Notes under the pieces: generated by a model
What the model was told of the DNA's origin: nothing
Seen by the model: only the letters and a program-made list of their open reading frames with translations
The model's database searches: none
Shown here: piece by piece, positions 1 through 13,582 of the stretch
Numbering within the stretch: the stretch's first letter is position 1
How the letters are laid out: each line of letters opens with the position of its first letter
Position numbers and translations under genes: made by a program
Assembly: GCA_002104895.1 (NCBI GenBank)
Contig: MCFG01000213.1
Span: 1 to 64,000, forward strand
DNA from: Anaeromyces robustus
Taxonomy: Eukaryota; Neocallimastigomycota; Neocallimastigomycetes; Neocallimastigales; Neocallimastigaceae
DNA length: 64,000 nt
Direction: 5' to 3'

Positions 1-1963
1 TTTATATATATATAGTTTTAAAATATAACTTTACATATTTTTTTTTTTAAAAAAAAAAAAAAAGATAATAAATAAATATATAAAATCAAAGAATAATTAT
101 AAATAAATACAAATAAATGAATATTAATATTCTGTCTTTTTTTTTATTAACATTAAAGAATAATTTATTTTTATTTATATAAAGTATACCAAATACTTTT
201 TTAATAACATTAATGTAATTGAACATATTACTTTTTACTTTTTAATTCCTATTTTATTTATCATTGATTAATAAATGATATATTATATAATTATTAAATA
301 TTTATTAATCAATATTTAATAATTATGGTGCTTTATGTCATCTTGTTTATGGTTTTTACAATAAATAAATTTTGTATTTATTATTTTTTACTTTTACTTA
401 TATTAAATTATATATACATATGTAATATTTTACTTTTTTTTTTTTTTTTTTTTACTGTCAAGTAACAATTTTTTTTATTATATAAAATAAAAAAAAAAGA
501 ATAATAATAAACAATTTTTAACAATTTTGGTAATTTTTGGTTAATTTTTTTTTTTTTTTTTTTTTTTTACTTTCATAACAAAAAAATATGTAGTTATAAA
601 AAAGTGTTTTTATAATATTTTTTATTTTTAACTTTTTTTTTTTTTGAATTTTATGTTTTCTGTATTTTTTTTTATATTTAATATAATTATATTTATTTAT
701 GAATAAAAATCATAATTTTATTTATACTATCACATGAAACACATGATTATATATATTTTAATTATTTATATTTATATTTATATTAATTGATTATGACTGT
801 AGTACAAAACAAAATTTATTATACATCTAATTTTTATTATTATTATATATATTATATAAAGAAATTCTTTATCATATATAAATAATATTATATAAATAAA
901 TTATCTAATATAATTAAATTGATAAAATATATATAATTAATATAAAAAAATTAATTAGATATATAATATATATATTTTTTTTATATTATAGTATATTTAA
1001 TCTTAATATAATATTATAAAATACCTATAATGGAAAGTCTTCATAAATTAAATTAATTTAAATAATATATGATATAAAATCAATAATTTTTATATTATTA
1101 TATTGTGTTATATATATTATATATAATAAATATAATATATTATGTTACTATATAATATATTTATTAACATATATTCTGGTAGTAATTATGGCTTTTCATT
1201 CATTAATTATTCAATAATTTACTCCATAGTATATTATGGAATATATAAATCACATTATTAATATATATGAATATATTAATAATTAAATTATAATATATAA
1301 TGACTAATATATTATATTGATTGATTAAAAAAAAAAAAATGGATTATTAATTAATAAAAAATTATAATAACAAGATAAATAAATGAATCAAGAAATATAT
1401 AAATAATAAAAATATAAATAAAATAAATAAATATATAAATAAATATATAAATAATTTTATAAATAATTTAATTATTTTTTTTAATATTTTTTTTTTATAT
1501 TTTTTTATATTTTTTTATATATATATTTTTTTTTCTGTTTTTTTTTTTTCTTCAAAAAATAAAGTTAAAAAAAAAAAAAAATAAATAAATGCAAATAGAA
1601 GTACAAAAATAAAAAAACAAAACAAAACAATAAATATATATATATATATAGATAATAAAATTTTTTTTTAAATTAAGAAAGAAAAAAAAAAAGTAGAAAA
1701 TTAGAAATTATTTTTTTTTTGTTTCATTTTCTTTTTTTGTAACTACTTTTTTTTTTTTTTAATGATTAATTTAACATAGAAAAGAAATTAAAATTAATAA
1801 TACATTGTAATAGAGTTTTTTTTATTTATATTTTATCTTGATTAATCCAAGAAATTATAAATTTTTAAATCATAAAATAAAAAATTAATATAATAATACA
1901 TTTTTAAAAAAAAATTAAATTAAAAAAAAAAAAAAAAAAAGCAATAATAATAATAAATATAAA
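1..1963. other. AT-rich intergenic region
   Basis: I see no gene here. It is A/T sequence with long T and A runs (for example near 432-453 and 546-567) and many TATATA tracts. Just before the first gene there is an A-run at about 1922-1940, followed by TAATAATAAATAT leading into the start codon. That A-rich leader resembles those of other genes in the window. Confidence 0.7.
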
Positions 1964-3310
1964 ATGAAATTCTTTAAACCAATTTTAAGTTTATTCACTG
2001 CATCATTAGTATACAGTGCTACTACAAACAAAGACCAATTAATTCAAAAATGTAAAACAGAATTAAAGGAATATAGTTCATGTATATTTGATTATAAAAA
2101 AATAGCTTCAAGTGAACTTGATAGTTATTGTAATATCTTTAAATCTTCTAAATGTCAAAAATTTATTAGTTCACCAAAAAGTTATACTCCATCTTGTTTT
2201 TCATTATCAGATGATGTAAGAGTTGAAGATATTATTCTTTTATCCTATAAAAAAGATCTTATGAATATGATTTGTCAAAAAGATGAAAAAGGTAATAAAT
2301 GTCCTTACAGTGACATTTTCTTCAATGAAAGTAAAGTTAGTAATGTTAGTTATGTTAAAGATATTGTTACAAAGAATTGTAATAGTTATGCTTGTACAAA
2401 TGCCTACATTAATTTATTAAAAACTCAAATTTCTACTGGTAAAGATGGTTTAGATGTTAAATATGGTCTTTCAAAAATTGATGTCTATAGTCTTCAAGAA
2501 ATGTTAAAGTATATTTCTTCTAGTAAATGTCTTGGTAAAGCTCAAAAAAGTACTTCTACTACTAAAAAATCTACTACAACTACTACTACTACCAATGCTA
2601 CTACTACTCAAAAGAAGTCAACATCTACTGTTTCAGGTAGATGTGGTGCTGAATTTGGTGGTGCTTGTGCTAATTCAAGTTATTGTTGTAGTAAATATGG
2701 TTATTGTGGTTCTAGTGAAGCTCATTGTGGTACAGGTTGTCAAAGTCAATTTGGTAAATGTAATAATAATAATAATAATCCAAATACTACTACTACTACA
2801 AAAAAATCAACGACAACTAAAAAGGTAACAACTTCTACTACTCAAAAGAAATCAACATCTACTGTTGCAAATAGATGTGGTGCTGAATTTGGTGGTGCTT
2901 GTGCTAATTCAAGTTATTGTTGTAGTAAATATGGTTATTGTGGTACTAGTGAAGCTCATTGTGGTACAGGTTGTCAAAGTCAATTTGGTAAATGTAATAA
3001 TAGTAATTCAAATAATACTACTACTAAAAAATCAACTACAACTACTAAAAAATCAACTGCATCTACTAAAAAGACAACTAAAAAATCAACTACAAATTCC
3101 AAAAAGACAACTAAAAAATCAACAACTACTACCAAAAAATCAAATACTACATCTAAAAGAGCTACAGCTACAGTTTCAGGTAGATGTGGTACTGCCTATG
3201 GTGGAGCTTGTGCTAATTCAAGTTATTGTTGTAGTAAATACGGTTATTGTGGTACTACTGAAGCTCATTGTGGCACTGGATGTCAAAAAGCATTTGGTGT
3301 ATGTCATTAA
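1964..3310 (+). CDS. secreted protein with three CBM18 chitin-binding domains
   Basis: This 448-residue protein starts with a signal peptide (MKFFKPILSLFTASLVYS). A Cys-rich module covers roughly residues 25-190, with C-x3-EL-x5-C followed by KCQKF and later CQKDEKGNKCPYSDI. Thr/Ser/Lys-rich linkers, probably O-glycosylated, then separate three hevein-like CBM18 domains at about 226-267, 304-345 and 407-448. Each has the eight-cysteine pattern and the binding core CCSKYGYCG. The three copies are nearly identical at nucleotide level, which suggests recent internal duplication. CBM18 domains bind chitin or N-acetylglucosamine oligomers, so a cell-wall role is likely. No catalytic domain is visible. 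The Cys module recurs in the genes at 31783-32604 and 44168-47917. The single exon and the ATG followed directly by a signal peptide support the start. Confidence 0.9.
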   Translation: MKFFKPILSLFTASLVYSATTNKDQLIQKCKTELKEYSSCIFDYKKIASSELDSYCNIFKSSKCQKFISSPKSYTPSCFSLSDDVRVEDIILLSYKKDLMNMICQKDEKGNKCPYSDIFFNESKVSNVSYVKDIVTKNCNSYACTNAYINLLKTQISTGKDGLDVKYGLSKIDVYSLQEMLKYISSSKCLGKAQKSTSTTKKSTTTTTTTNATTTQKKSTSTVSGRCGAEFGGACANSSYCCSKYGYCGSSEAHCGTGCQSQFGKCNNNNNNPNTTTTTKKSTTTKKVTTSTTQKKSTSTVANRCGAEFGGACANSSYCCSKYGYCGTSEAHCGTGCQSQFGKCNNSNSNNTTTKKSTTTTKKSTASTKKTTKKSTTNSKKTTKKSTTTTKKSNTTSKRATATVSGRCGTAYGGACANSSYCCSKYGYCGTTEAHCGTGCQKAFGVCH

Positions 3311-5919
3311 TTACAATATACTAAGACCGATAAAATAAAAAAATGAGAAAATAAAAAAAAAAATAAATTCTTTTTATAATAATTTAAAATTTTTTAACAA
3401 TAAAATTAATTTAATATAATTTAAAAAAAAAAAAAAAAAAAAACATAAGATAGATGAAAAACAATAAACAATTGAAAAAAAAATGGTATATATATTTAAA
3501 AAAATAATAGAATTATATATATTTATATATATATAATTAAAAAAAATATAGAAATAATAATAATAATAATAAGAAAAGAAAGAAAAAACGAAAAATATAA
3601 AAACAAAAGAAACAAGAAAAAAAGAAAAAATGTAAAAAGAAAAAAAAAAGAAAATAATAGAAGAAGAATATTATTATTATTATTTTACTATAAAAAATAA
3701 TGATAATAATAATTAATTTAATATTATAGAAAAGATTCTTTTTTATACAATAATACATCATTATTATTATTATTAATATCATTTAACTTAAAAGACTTAT
3801 ATAGAAATTAATTTTCATCAATACTTATTCTAATAAATAAATCATTTCTTTTTCTTTCTTTCTTTTTTTTTTATATTTTTTATCTTTTTATTTTTGTTTT
3901 TATTTTTCTTTATTTTTTCTTTAAAGTATTAATTTATTTTTTTTTTTTGTATTTTAATACTTTTATTTAAAAAAAAATGTATTTATAAATATTAACTCTT
4001 TAAGATTTTAAAAAATATAATATTGTAATATTTTAATAATAATCATAATAATAATAATAATATAATAATAATAATAATAATAATATAATAATAATATAAT
4101 AATAAATCTATTATATATACAACACATTTAATATTAATATAAAAAAATATATAAATAAAAAAAAATTATATAAAATAAAGCTTAAAATTAATAAAAAAAA
4201 AAAAAAAAAAACAGTTAATATTTTCCTCTTTGTCATAATAAGGTTTATTTTAATCAATTTATTTATCATTTTCTAATATATATATTTGATTTATATACTT
4301 AATTATAAATGAATCCTCATCAAAAAACGATTAGACATTTTAATTTATCAAATTTGTTTATATTTATAATAAATAAAAAAATAAATTGATTATTTGATTT
4401 TTTTAAATGTTTTAAATATTTATTTGATAATATAAGACATAAAAAAAATATATATTTTTTTTTTCAATTAACTTTTAAATCTTTATTATTTTTTTATTTT
4501 TAATATAAACTTTTTTAGTAAATTACGCATAGGAATAATTATAAAGAAAATCTTTTTTTTTTATTATTAATATTATTATTAATTTTGTTATATAAAGTTT
4601 ATAATCTGAAGTATAAATAAATACATAAATATATAAAAAAAAAACAATGCAATGTGTTAATAAAAATATTTTTATTTTTATAATTACTATTAGTAGTAAA
4701 ATATGCATAAGTTATTTATAAATAAATGTGCATCTTGAAAAGAAAAATTTAAAATTTTAATAATAATGATGATCAAAAATCAAAAAGAAAAAAAAAAAAA
4801 TTGGTAAAAAAAATTAATAGATTTGTTTTAATTATAAAAAAAGAAAAGCTTATTCGTTAATCATAGTTTTTAATCTTAAATTTTATTGATATTATATAAA
4901 AGTTTTTTTTTTTTTTATTTTCTTAATCTTTCATTATTCATATTTCAAATTTAATTAAAGTAAAAAAAAAAATAAAAATAAAACATATAAACTTTTTAAA
5001 ATTTAATTTATAAAAAAATTTTTTTATTTGTTAGATTTTTAATTAGATTTTTTGATCAAAAAAAAAAATAAAAAATAAAAAAATTTAAAGGTTAATTAAA
5101 AAAAATATATTATTATATATATAAAAAGAACTTTTAAAATAAAATTTATTCTTTTATTATTGTTAATACAAATTATTATTAAATGTATTTTATAAGTTAT
5201 GTAAAAAAAGAATAAATTTTAAATATAAATATATAAAAAATGAATTGTAGAAAAAAAATATTTTTCATTATATTAAATATATATAATAATAAATAAATAT
5301 ATAAATTATAGAAAATGATAAAAATAAAATAGATTTATTAACTAAAAAATAATTTATTATATATTATATTTATTATTAATTTTTAAATCCATAATATTTT
5401 CTTTTTCTATCAATTCATTGTACTATTTTATGCTTTAAATTAATGTTATAATAATAATATAATAATAATATTCAAAAAAGAGTAATAATTATTAAATAAT
5501 TAAAAAATATTTATATTTTTTTATAATTATTTTTTATTTTTCTTTTTAATGTTTATTATTTATATTTTTTTTTAACTGTTTTCTTTTTCATTTTTATTAT
5601 ATTTAATAACAAAATTATAATTTTATTATTTTATTCTTATATCAAAAGTAAAATTTTTAATTTTTTAAACATTTATATATTTTATTTTAAAACAACACTT
5701 TTAATGTATATATAAGTATATAAATATTTATGAAACTAAATAAAAAATAATGAATATATTTATCCAATTCACTTACTTTAAAATTGAAAAAAAATGAAGT
5801 ATCCTCAAAAAGTATTTATCATTTTTTAAAATGAATAAGTTATTTACTATATTTTTAGAAAAAAGAATATTATTGAAAAAATTATAAAGTTTTTTTTATA
5901 TCTTAATAATGACAATTAT

Positions 5920-6001
5920 ATTAATAATAATAATAAAAATAATAATAATAACAAATAATAAATAATAGTAATAATTATAAAATAATAATAATAATAACAA
6001 T

Positions 6002-6053
<52 letters not shown>

Positions 6054-6085
6054 GTAATAATAATAATAATAATAATAATATTGAA
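5920..6085. repeat. TAA trinucleotide microsatellite
   Basis: Nearly uninterrupted TAA triplets, with rare TAG and AAC variants, run through this stretch. Three diverged copies of a unit containing TTGAATGATAATA follow to about 6142. Confidence 0.85.
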
Positions 6086-6395
6086 TGATAATAATAAAAA
6101 TATTTGAATGATAATAGTAAAAATATTTGAATGATAATGATAAAATAAAAAAAAAAGTGAGAAAAAAATTATATATAAGAGTGGTCAAATTTGAATTTGA
6201 AATATAGAAGCCGTACTATTTATCAAAAAAAAAAAAAAAAAAAAAAAACAAATATTACATACATAAATTATTATTTATTTTTTTTCCATTTATTATTAAA
6301 TAAAGTTTGTTGTTCATTTTAATTAAATATAAATCAATGAAAAGTGATAAAGTTTATTTCATATAAAATTTTATATATAATTTTAAAAATAAAAA

Positions 6396-6643
<248 letters not shown>

Positions 6644-7317
6644 ATATGTAATATATTATTTTAATATAATATGAAATTTTAATATATAATAAATAAAATA
6701 ATCGTTAATATTATAATAAATAAATCACATTTTTTTTTTTAAACTAAAAATATTGCAAATATTATTCAAAAAAATAAATAAATTAAATTTGTTTGATAAT
6801 TAATATAAATTATATTAAAATTTAGTGTTAATAGTAACCATAATAATAATCACAATAATAATAATTATTCCTTATTTTTTTCTAAATTTTTATTTCTTTA
6901 TTTTTTTTTTTAATTTCTTCAATTTCTTCAATTTCTTTTAATTTATGTTTAATTTAAAGTTTTATTTCGAGAATTAAATTATATATATTCATCAATTTAA
7001 GTTATATATATAATATATAAACTCATTTTATTTTTTATCAAATAAAATGATATTTTAATTTTCTTTTTTATTAATAATATATATAATGAAATAAAACAAA
7101 AATAATAATTAAACAAAATTAATTTAAATAAAATAAAAAGAAAAAAAAAGTGGGGAAACAAAAAGAAATAAAAGAAAATAAAATAAAATAATATATTTAA
7201 ATATTTTGTATAACGGGATTATATTAAATATATATATTATCTAAAATATAATAATAATAATAATAACAATAATAATAACAACAACAATAACAATAATAAC
7301 AATAATAATAATAAAAA

Positions 7318-9477
7318 ATGAGTAAAATATATTTTATATTTTCAATTATAGTATTTTTTAACTATTTTATTAATACTTTAGCTGAAAATTCATTTTATAT
7401 TTGTTCAATAAGAAAAAGTGAAAATGATAAAGTTTATGACGATGAAAGTGTAAAAGTTCAAAATGAAATTAATGAATTGGTTAATGATAGAATGAATGAT
7501 ATTTATAATTTAATTGAAGATAATAAAGGAACATTTATTTTAGAAAATGGAAAATTAGATGAAAAATTAAATGAAATAGAATCTCTTAATTTAAGAAAAC
7601 GTAATGACGAAAATAAAAAACTTTACTTTATTAATCCAAATAGAGTTGACAGTAATGATATTAATATTTATAAGCGTTCATTCAATTCAACTGATTCAGA
7701 TGTAGAATATATACCTGTTGAATTAAATATACTTCATCATATATCACCAATTTTAAATTATTATACTATTTTAGTTTATCTTTCTGACGAACTTGTTGAT
7801 CAAGTTCAAGCTTTACCAAATGTTATAAGTTGTGAAAAATCATTTAAAATTCAAGACCAAGTATATAAAGAAGAGGAAGAAATTTTAATTAATAATAATA
7901 ATAATAATAATAATAATGTTAATAATAATAAAGAAAAAAGAGATGATTTTGATTTTGAAAAATATCAAGAAGAAGAAAATATGGATTATGGAATATATTA
8001 TGATATTGACAAAATAAAAGAAGAAACTAAATGGTCAGGCGTTGAAGTTCAATATAATGCTAATAAACATAGTGAAAATGATGATTCTCATTTATCTTTA
8101 TTATCTCAAGGTAGATTTTATAAAGAAGTCACAGGAAGATATGATAATAATTATTATTATCCTTCTTCTGCAGGAAAAGGTATTGATATATTTTTAATAG
8201 ATAAAGGACTTTATTTAGATAATGATGATTTTGATAGATATGAAGGAACAGAGGATGAACGTACATTAACGTGTGATGCTTTAGTTGTTTATGGTGTAGC
8301 TCATCCTTATGAAGGTGAAGATAAAAAGAAATGTAAATTTGCTGAAGATAGTTATCCAGGTCATGGTAATATGGTTTCTTCCTTAGCAGGAGGAAAATTA
8401 TACGGTGCAGCAAAAAAGGCAAATTTACATATGATTGTTTCTTATTATGAATTATATGAAACTATTGTAGCATTAGATTATATCAAACAAAATGGTAAAC
8501 CTTATCAATCCATTATTAGTTTTTCTCGAGGAGCTTATAAAAAATATAGTCAATTTTTACAAGATAAATTAGATGAATTAAATGATGCAGGATTTATTAC
8601 TGTTGTTGCTGCTGGTAATGAAACGGAAGATATATGTCATGAAAAAAATAAATATTTTTATTCTATAGCAGGCTATAAAAATGTAATTATTGTAGGTTCA
8701 ACAGAATCAACTTACAATAATGATATTGAAAATGGTTATAAAATTGCTTCTTACTCAAATTATGGGGAATGTATTGATATTTTTGCTCCAGGTCAAGCCA
8801 GATATGCAAATTATCAATTAAATAGAAAAGCACAAGGTACTTCAGTATCTACAGCGATTACAGCAGGAGTTATAGCTACTATTATGTCCGAACATCCTGA
8901 CATTAAATTTAATGTAGATACTATGAAAGAAAAATTATTTGAATTATCATTAAAAAATATTATTAGTGGATTAAATAATGTTACACCAAATAGATTTTTA
9001 AATAATGGTAAACTTAGTATTATATCACCTATTCATTATTATAATACTACTGTTACTACCCCTACAGTGAAATCATATACTACTACTGCAAGAACTACCA
9101 CTACCAAAATAACAATAACTTATACATCTACAACCAAATCAACTTCAACGGTTAAACCAAGACCTTCCACTTGTTTTTCATTGGAAATAGGATTCCCATG
9201 TTGTAGAGAAGGAGAAAAAATTGTTTATTCTGATGATGATGGTTATTGGGGTGTAGAAAATGGTGAATGGTGTGGTATTGATGGAAAAACCGAAGAAAGT
9301 AAAGATGAATGTTTTTCACTTTCAGAAGGATATCCATGTTGTGAATTTTGTATGGTAGAACAATGTATTGATAATAATTTATGGGGTGTAGAAAATGGAC
9401 AATGGTGTGGTATTGCTGATTCATGTCATATATCCAAAGCAAGATATTGTAATTTATCTGATGATATTTTACATTAA
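7318..9477 (+). CDS. secreted subtilisin-like (S8) protease with two fungal dockerins
   Basis: This 719-residue protein is predicted to be a secreted serine endopeptidase. A signal peptide ends near LAEN. A long prodomain (about 25-240) carries several KR sites (LRKR, YKR, EKR) that may be Kex2 cleavage points, plus an Asn tract. The catalytic domain has Asp295 (LIDKG), His349 (GHGNMV), oxyanion Asn434 (AAGNE) and Ser509 (GTSVSTA), so the triad looks complete. After a Thr-rich linker there are two CBM10-type fungal dockerins at about 619-653 and 665-700, each with a CFSLxxGxPCC start and a WGVENGxWCGI end. Fungal dockerins bind cellulosome scaffolds, so this protease is probably cellulosome-borne. 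Relatives lie at 44168 and 60675, and a dead copy lies just downstream. An 18-base unit around the stop codon (GATATTTTTACATTAAATT type) is repeated about three times into the 3' UTR. Confidence 0.92.
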   Translation: MSKIYFIFSIIVFFNYFINTLAENSFYICSIRKSENDKVYDDESVKVQNEINELVNDRMNDIYNLIEDNKGTFILENGKLDEKLNEIESLNLRKRNDENKKLYFINPNRVDSNDINIYKRSFNSTDSDVEYIPVELNILHHISPILNYYTILVYLSDELVDQVQALPNVISCEKSFKIQDQVYKEEEEILINNNNNNNNNVNNNKEKRDDFDFEKYQEEENMDYGIYYDIDKIKEETKWSGVEVQYNANKHSENDDSHLSLLSQGRFYKEVTGRYDNNYYYPSSAGKGIDIFLIDKGLYLDNDDFDRYEGTEDERTLTCDALVVYGVAHPYEGEDKKKCKFAEDSYPGHGNMVSSLAGGKLYGAAKKANLHMIVSYYELYETIVALDYIKQNGKPYQSIISFSRGAYKKYSQFLQDKLDELNDAGFITVVAAGNETEDICHEKNKYFYSIAGYKNVIIVGSTESTYNNDIENGYKIASYSNYGECIDIFAPGQARYANYQLNRKAQGTSVSTAITAGVIATIMSEHPDIKFNVDTMKEKLFELSLKNIISGLNNVTPNRFLNNGKLSIISPIHYYNTTVTTPTVKSYTTTARTTTTKITITYTSTTKSTSTVKPRPSTCFSLEIGFPCCREGEKIVYSDDDGYWGVENGEWCGIDGKTEESKDECFSLSEGYPCCEFCMVEQCIDNNLWGVENGQWCGIADSCHISKARYCNLSDDILH

Positions 9478-10424
9478 ATTGATATTTTTACATTAAATTG
9501 ATATTTTTTTACATTTAGTATATATATATATATATATATAAAAAGCGTTCAAAAGAATTCGAATGGAAATTTGTGTAAATATTAACAGTAATAATGACAA
9601 TAATAATAAAAGAAATATTAATAATCTTATAAATGTACATATATGTATTTTTTTTTTTAAAAAGAAGTTTTGATTTATAAAATAATATTGATATCAACTT
9701 TGAAAAATTAATATTAAATGATTTTTTTAAAGTTTTGCTATATATTAATAGAATTAATATATAGTGGAAAAAAAAAAGTATAATAATTATTTATAAAATT
9801 TAAGATTTACATAGTAAAAAAAATAAAATAAAAAGAAATCCATATATATAAATTGAATTAACGATTAGAATTATAGAATTATAAAATATAAGAAATTTAC
9901 TTTCTTATTAAAAAAAAAAATTAACTAAAAAATTAACTAAAAAATAAAATAAAATAAAATAAAATAATAAAATAAAATAATAAAATAAATATATTAACAT
10001 ATATATTTATATACATCTTATTTTATTATTATAAATAAGAATTCGTGTATAGTAATATTTTTTTTTGAAATATTATATATGAATTATTAGACTGTATTGG
10101 GTTATTATTTATATTTCTAATTAGTAAAGTTGTTTATAATTTAATAAGTTGGTAAAAAAATTGAAAATTAAATTTTATTTATATACAACATTTTTAAATT
10201 ATACATTAAGCACAAAAAAAAATTTTTTTTTACATTTATTTATTTATTTATTTATTATAAATATTATATATAGCAAATCATTTATCATTATTATTATCAT
10301 TAAATAATTATTAAACTTTTTTTTTTTTAATTATGTTATAATATTTTATGAAACGTTACACTTATTATATACACAAAAGTTTATAAAATAGAAAAAGTTA
10401 AAAATAATATAAAACTTTAATTTT

Positions 10425-10459
<35 letters not shown>

Positions 10460-10594
10460 TATATATATTTTTTTAAAATTCATTATAAATAAAGGATAAT
10501 AAAAAATCTCTCTAATTTTTATTTTAATAATAGATACACGATACACAGTTAATAGTTTTTTTTATCTTATTATTAAATATTTTTATTTAATAAA
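9478..10594. other. AT-rich intergenic region
   Basis: No gene is seen. It contains TA repeats, AAAATA and TTTA microsatellites, and the tandem repeat running out of the upstream stop codon. The short reverse ORF at 9515-9697 is low complexity. Confidence 0.65.
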
Positions 10595-11230
10595 AATGAA
10601 GAATTATATCGTCATTTATCTTTAATGTCACGTCACAATATAAATATAAATAAAGGTCTTACAGATAAATATGATAATAATTATTATTATCCAAAATCTT
10701 CAGGAAAAGTTATTATAGATATTTATATACTTGATAATGGTGGTATTTGGACAAATCATATAGATTTTGATACAAAGATTGGAGAAAATGATTATCATAT
10801 AGTTTCTTGTGATGGTATATACATTAAAGGAGAATACCAAAAACTGAAAAAACAATAAAAAAAATGTAAAACTTTAAAAAAATTTACAATATCCAGAACA
10901 TAGTGTAGCTATGTTCTGGATATTGTAAAAGAATATTATAATGTAGGCTGTCAAAGTGAATTTAGTATTTATTATACAACTATAACAACTAAAACATATT
11001 TATCTTCAACTAAAAAATCTACTACAACTACAACTACAACTAATAAGATACCAACATCTACTGTATCAGGAAGATGTGGTCCTGAATTTGATGCTTGTTC
11101 TAAAATTAATCAACATTATAGTAAATATTGTTATTGTGATATTATCAATGAAGATTGTGGTAAAGGTTGTCAAAAAGTATATGCTTATTTATTTTATAAT
11201 TATTATTTAAACAAATTTTTATTTTTTTAA
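10595..11230 (+). pseudogene. broken subtilisin/CBM18 protease remnant
   Basis: Two coding relics lie in tandem. The first (10595-10858) translates to text matching the region around the catalytic Asp of the intact subtilisins: [19 protein letters not shown], then IYILDNGG. It stops before the His motif. The second (about 10930-11230) reads VGCQSEF, a Thr-rich linker (STKKSTTTTTT), then a decayed CBM18 with SGRCGPEF and GKGCQKVY but several motif residues lost (QHYSKYCYCD instead of CCSKYGYCG). Between them sits a perfect 21-bp palindrome. Most of the catalytic domain is missing. The order subtilisin then CBM18 matches the intact gene at 44168, so this is probably a collapsed paralogue. Expression as a short protein cannot be excluded. 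Confidence 0.75.
10883..10929. repeat. perfect 21-bp inverted repeat inside pseudogene
   Basis: The left arm 10883-10903 and right arm 10909-10929 are exact reverse complements around a 5-base loop (TGTAG). It sits at the junction between the subtilisin relic and the CBM18 relic, so it may mark the rearrangement that deleted the middle of the gene. Confidence 0.9.
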
Positions 11231-13582
11231 AAAATCAAATACAATATATATATTTATAAATATAAATAAAAAAATAATACTGGTTATTGTTTATTTATAA
11301 TAAAATAATAAAAAAAAATTGAAAAAAATAAATATTATAATAATTTATAATAAATTTTAATATTATAGAAAAAGATAATAAATATTTTGTATAGTAATGT
11401 TAGTTAAAACTATTAAGATTATGTAATTAAAAAATCAAAATAAAATAATTAAAATAAAATAAAGTAAAATATTATTAACATTAAAATTAAAAAATATATT
11501 TAACTTTAAAAAAAAAAAAAAAAGAAAAGAAATGAAAAAAAAAATAAAAATAAAAATAAAAAGTTAATAATAATTAATTAATTTATAATAATTATTATAA
11601 TAATGAAATCAAAGTTTATTCCAATTAAAATTTAATATAACATAAGAGAATTATCAATTTTTAAAGAAATTTTTAACAAATTAATATATATTAAATCATT
11701 AAAAAAAAAACAAAAACAATGAATATCATAAGATATTATCAAATAAAATATTTAAAAATCATTTAAATATTTTTATATTAATATTACAGAAATAAAAAAT
11801 AAATAATTAATTAATTAAAATATCAAAAAATTATAAAAAATAAAGAAATAAAACAAAATAAAATATGTTAACTTTTATTGCTAATTTTATAAAATATAAA
11901 ATAATACATCAAACGTTAATTCATCAGTGAAGGATTGGGATGGGATAAAAATAATAAATGAAAATTATGAATGAAATTGTTAATTATTTTCATTAAAAAA
12001 AAAATAAAAATATAATTCTAAAAGAGTTGAAACATTATTATTTTTATGCATACATATACCTTTTTAAGATGCAAATAAAAATTTATTAGGTTATTATTGT
12101 TCTATAATTTTATTTTTTATTTTATTATTTATTATTTTATTATTTAATTTATTATACTTTTAAATTTTTTTTTTTTTTTTTTAAATATATAATTTATTTA
12201 TTTATTTATTTTTTATTTAAATTAAAATTCGATCATTTCTATTCTTCTATTTTTAAATTATTTATTAATTATTATTCAACATTATTTAATTGATACATAA
12301 TTGACATCATATATAAGAGTATATTTATTAATATATGGTTTTTAATTAAAAAAAATTTTTTTTTTTGAAGTCTAAAAAGATAATTTAATTAAAACTGTCG
12401 AAATCAAGAAAAATAAAATATTTATAACAAAAATTTAAAATATATTTTTATTGTTAAATTTAAATTGAATATTTAAATTTAAAAATAAAAATATTAAAAA
12501 ATATATAATATAAATTAAAAAAAAAAAAGAAAATAAGAATAAAATATATATAAATTAAAATAATAAAGGTAAAAATAATTTATAATTAATTAATGTATAA
12601 ACAAATAATTATAAATAAATACTTTTTTGAAAAAAAAAATCAATAAAATAAAGAATAATAATCATAATGATTATGATTAAATCATAAAAAAATGAATGAT
12701 AATCATAATGAATCTTAATATAATGAAAAATTTTTAATAAAAATAATAAATAATAATAATAATGAACGAAGAATAATAATAATATAATAATAATAATATA
12801 ATAATAATAATAATAATAATGAACAAGAACAATGAACAATGAACAATAATAATAATAATAATAGAAATAATCAATAATTATAATAAATATAATAATAAAA
12901 TAAATAATTAAAAGTAATAATTAAAATAAATTATAAGATTAAAAATTTTTAAACAAAAATAAAATATATAATAAATATGTAAAAAAACTTTATATATTGC
13001 ATATTATAAGAATAAAATGATTTTCTTCAATGATTTATTAATAATATTTAGAATTATATATATAAATATATGTTTTTTTATATATATTAAATAAATGAAA
13101 ATTTCATAAAAACTAAATATATTTTTTCTTCTTTTTGACTTTTAATTATATTTAGAAAAAATAAGTTCTATATATATAATATTTATTTATTGTTTTTAAT
13201 CAATTTCATTATATTTAAAAATTTCGTTTTAAAAAAATGAGGTAATATAAATATGATTTTTTTTTTTTAATTACAATAAACAGTTATATATTATATATCT
13301 TTAATAATAAAAAAAAGTTATATATATTATATATAAATATAATAATAAAAGATTTTTTATTATTAAATATATATTGATATATAAATATAAAATTAAATAA
13401 ACTTTAATTTTATATATATATATATGTAAAACTTAAGTATATATATTATATGTATTAAAAATGAATTTTAATATTTAAAATGCAAAATTAAAATATTTTT
13501 TAATTAAAAAATTTATATATTATATTTATTATCATTATCATTATTATTATTTATATAAAAATATATTTATAGTAATTTTAAA
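11231..13582. other. AT-rich intergenic region
   Basis: No gene is supported. It holds homopolymers, TA-rich tracts, a mixed TAA/AATGAAC array at about 12730-12880, and a slightly GC-richer patch at 11920-11950 that has no open reading frame of note. The reverse ORF at 12609-12839 is a shadow of the TAA array. Confidence 0.65.

Noticed and set aside
2532-3338. ORFs in a second frame over the CBM18 gene
   Set aside because: Leu/Val-rich translations of the Thr linkers and CBM18 repeats; shadows of the real frame.
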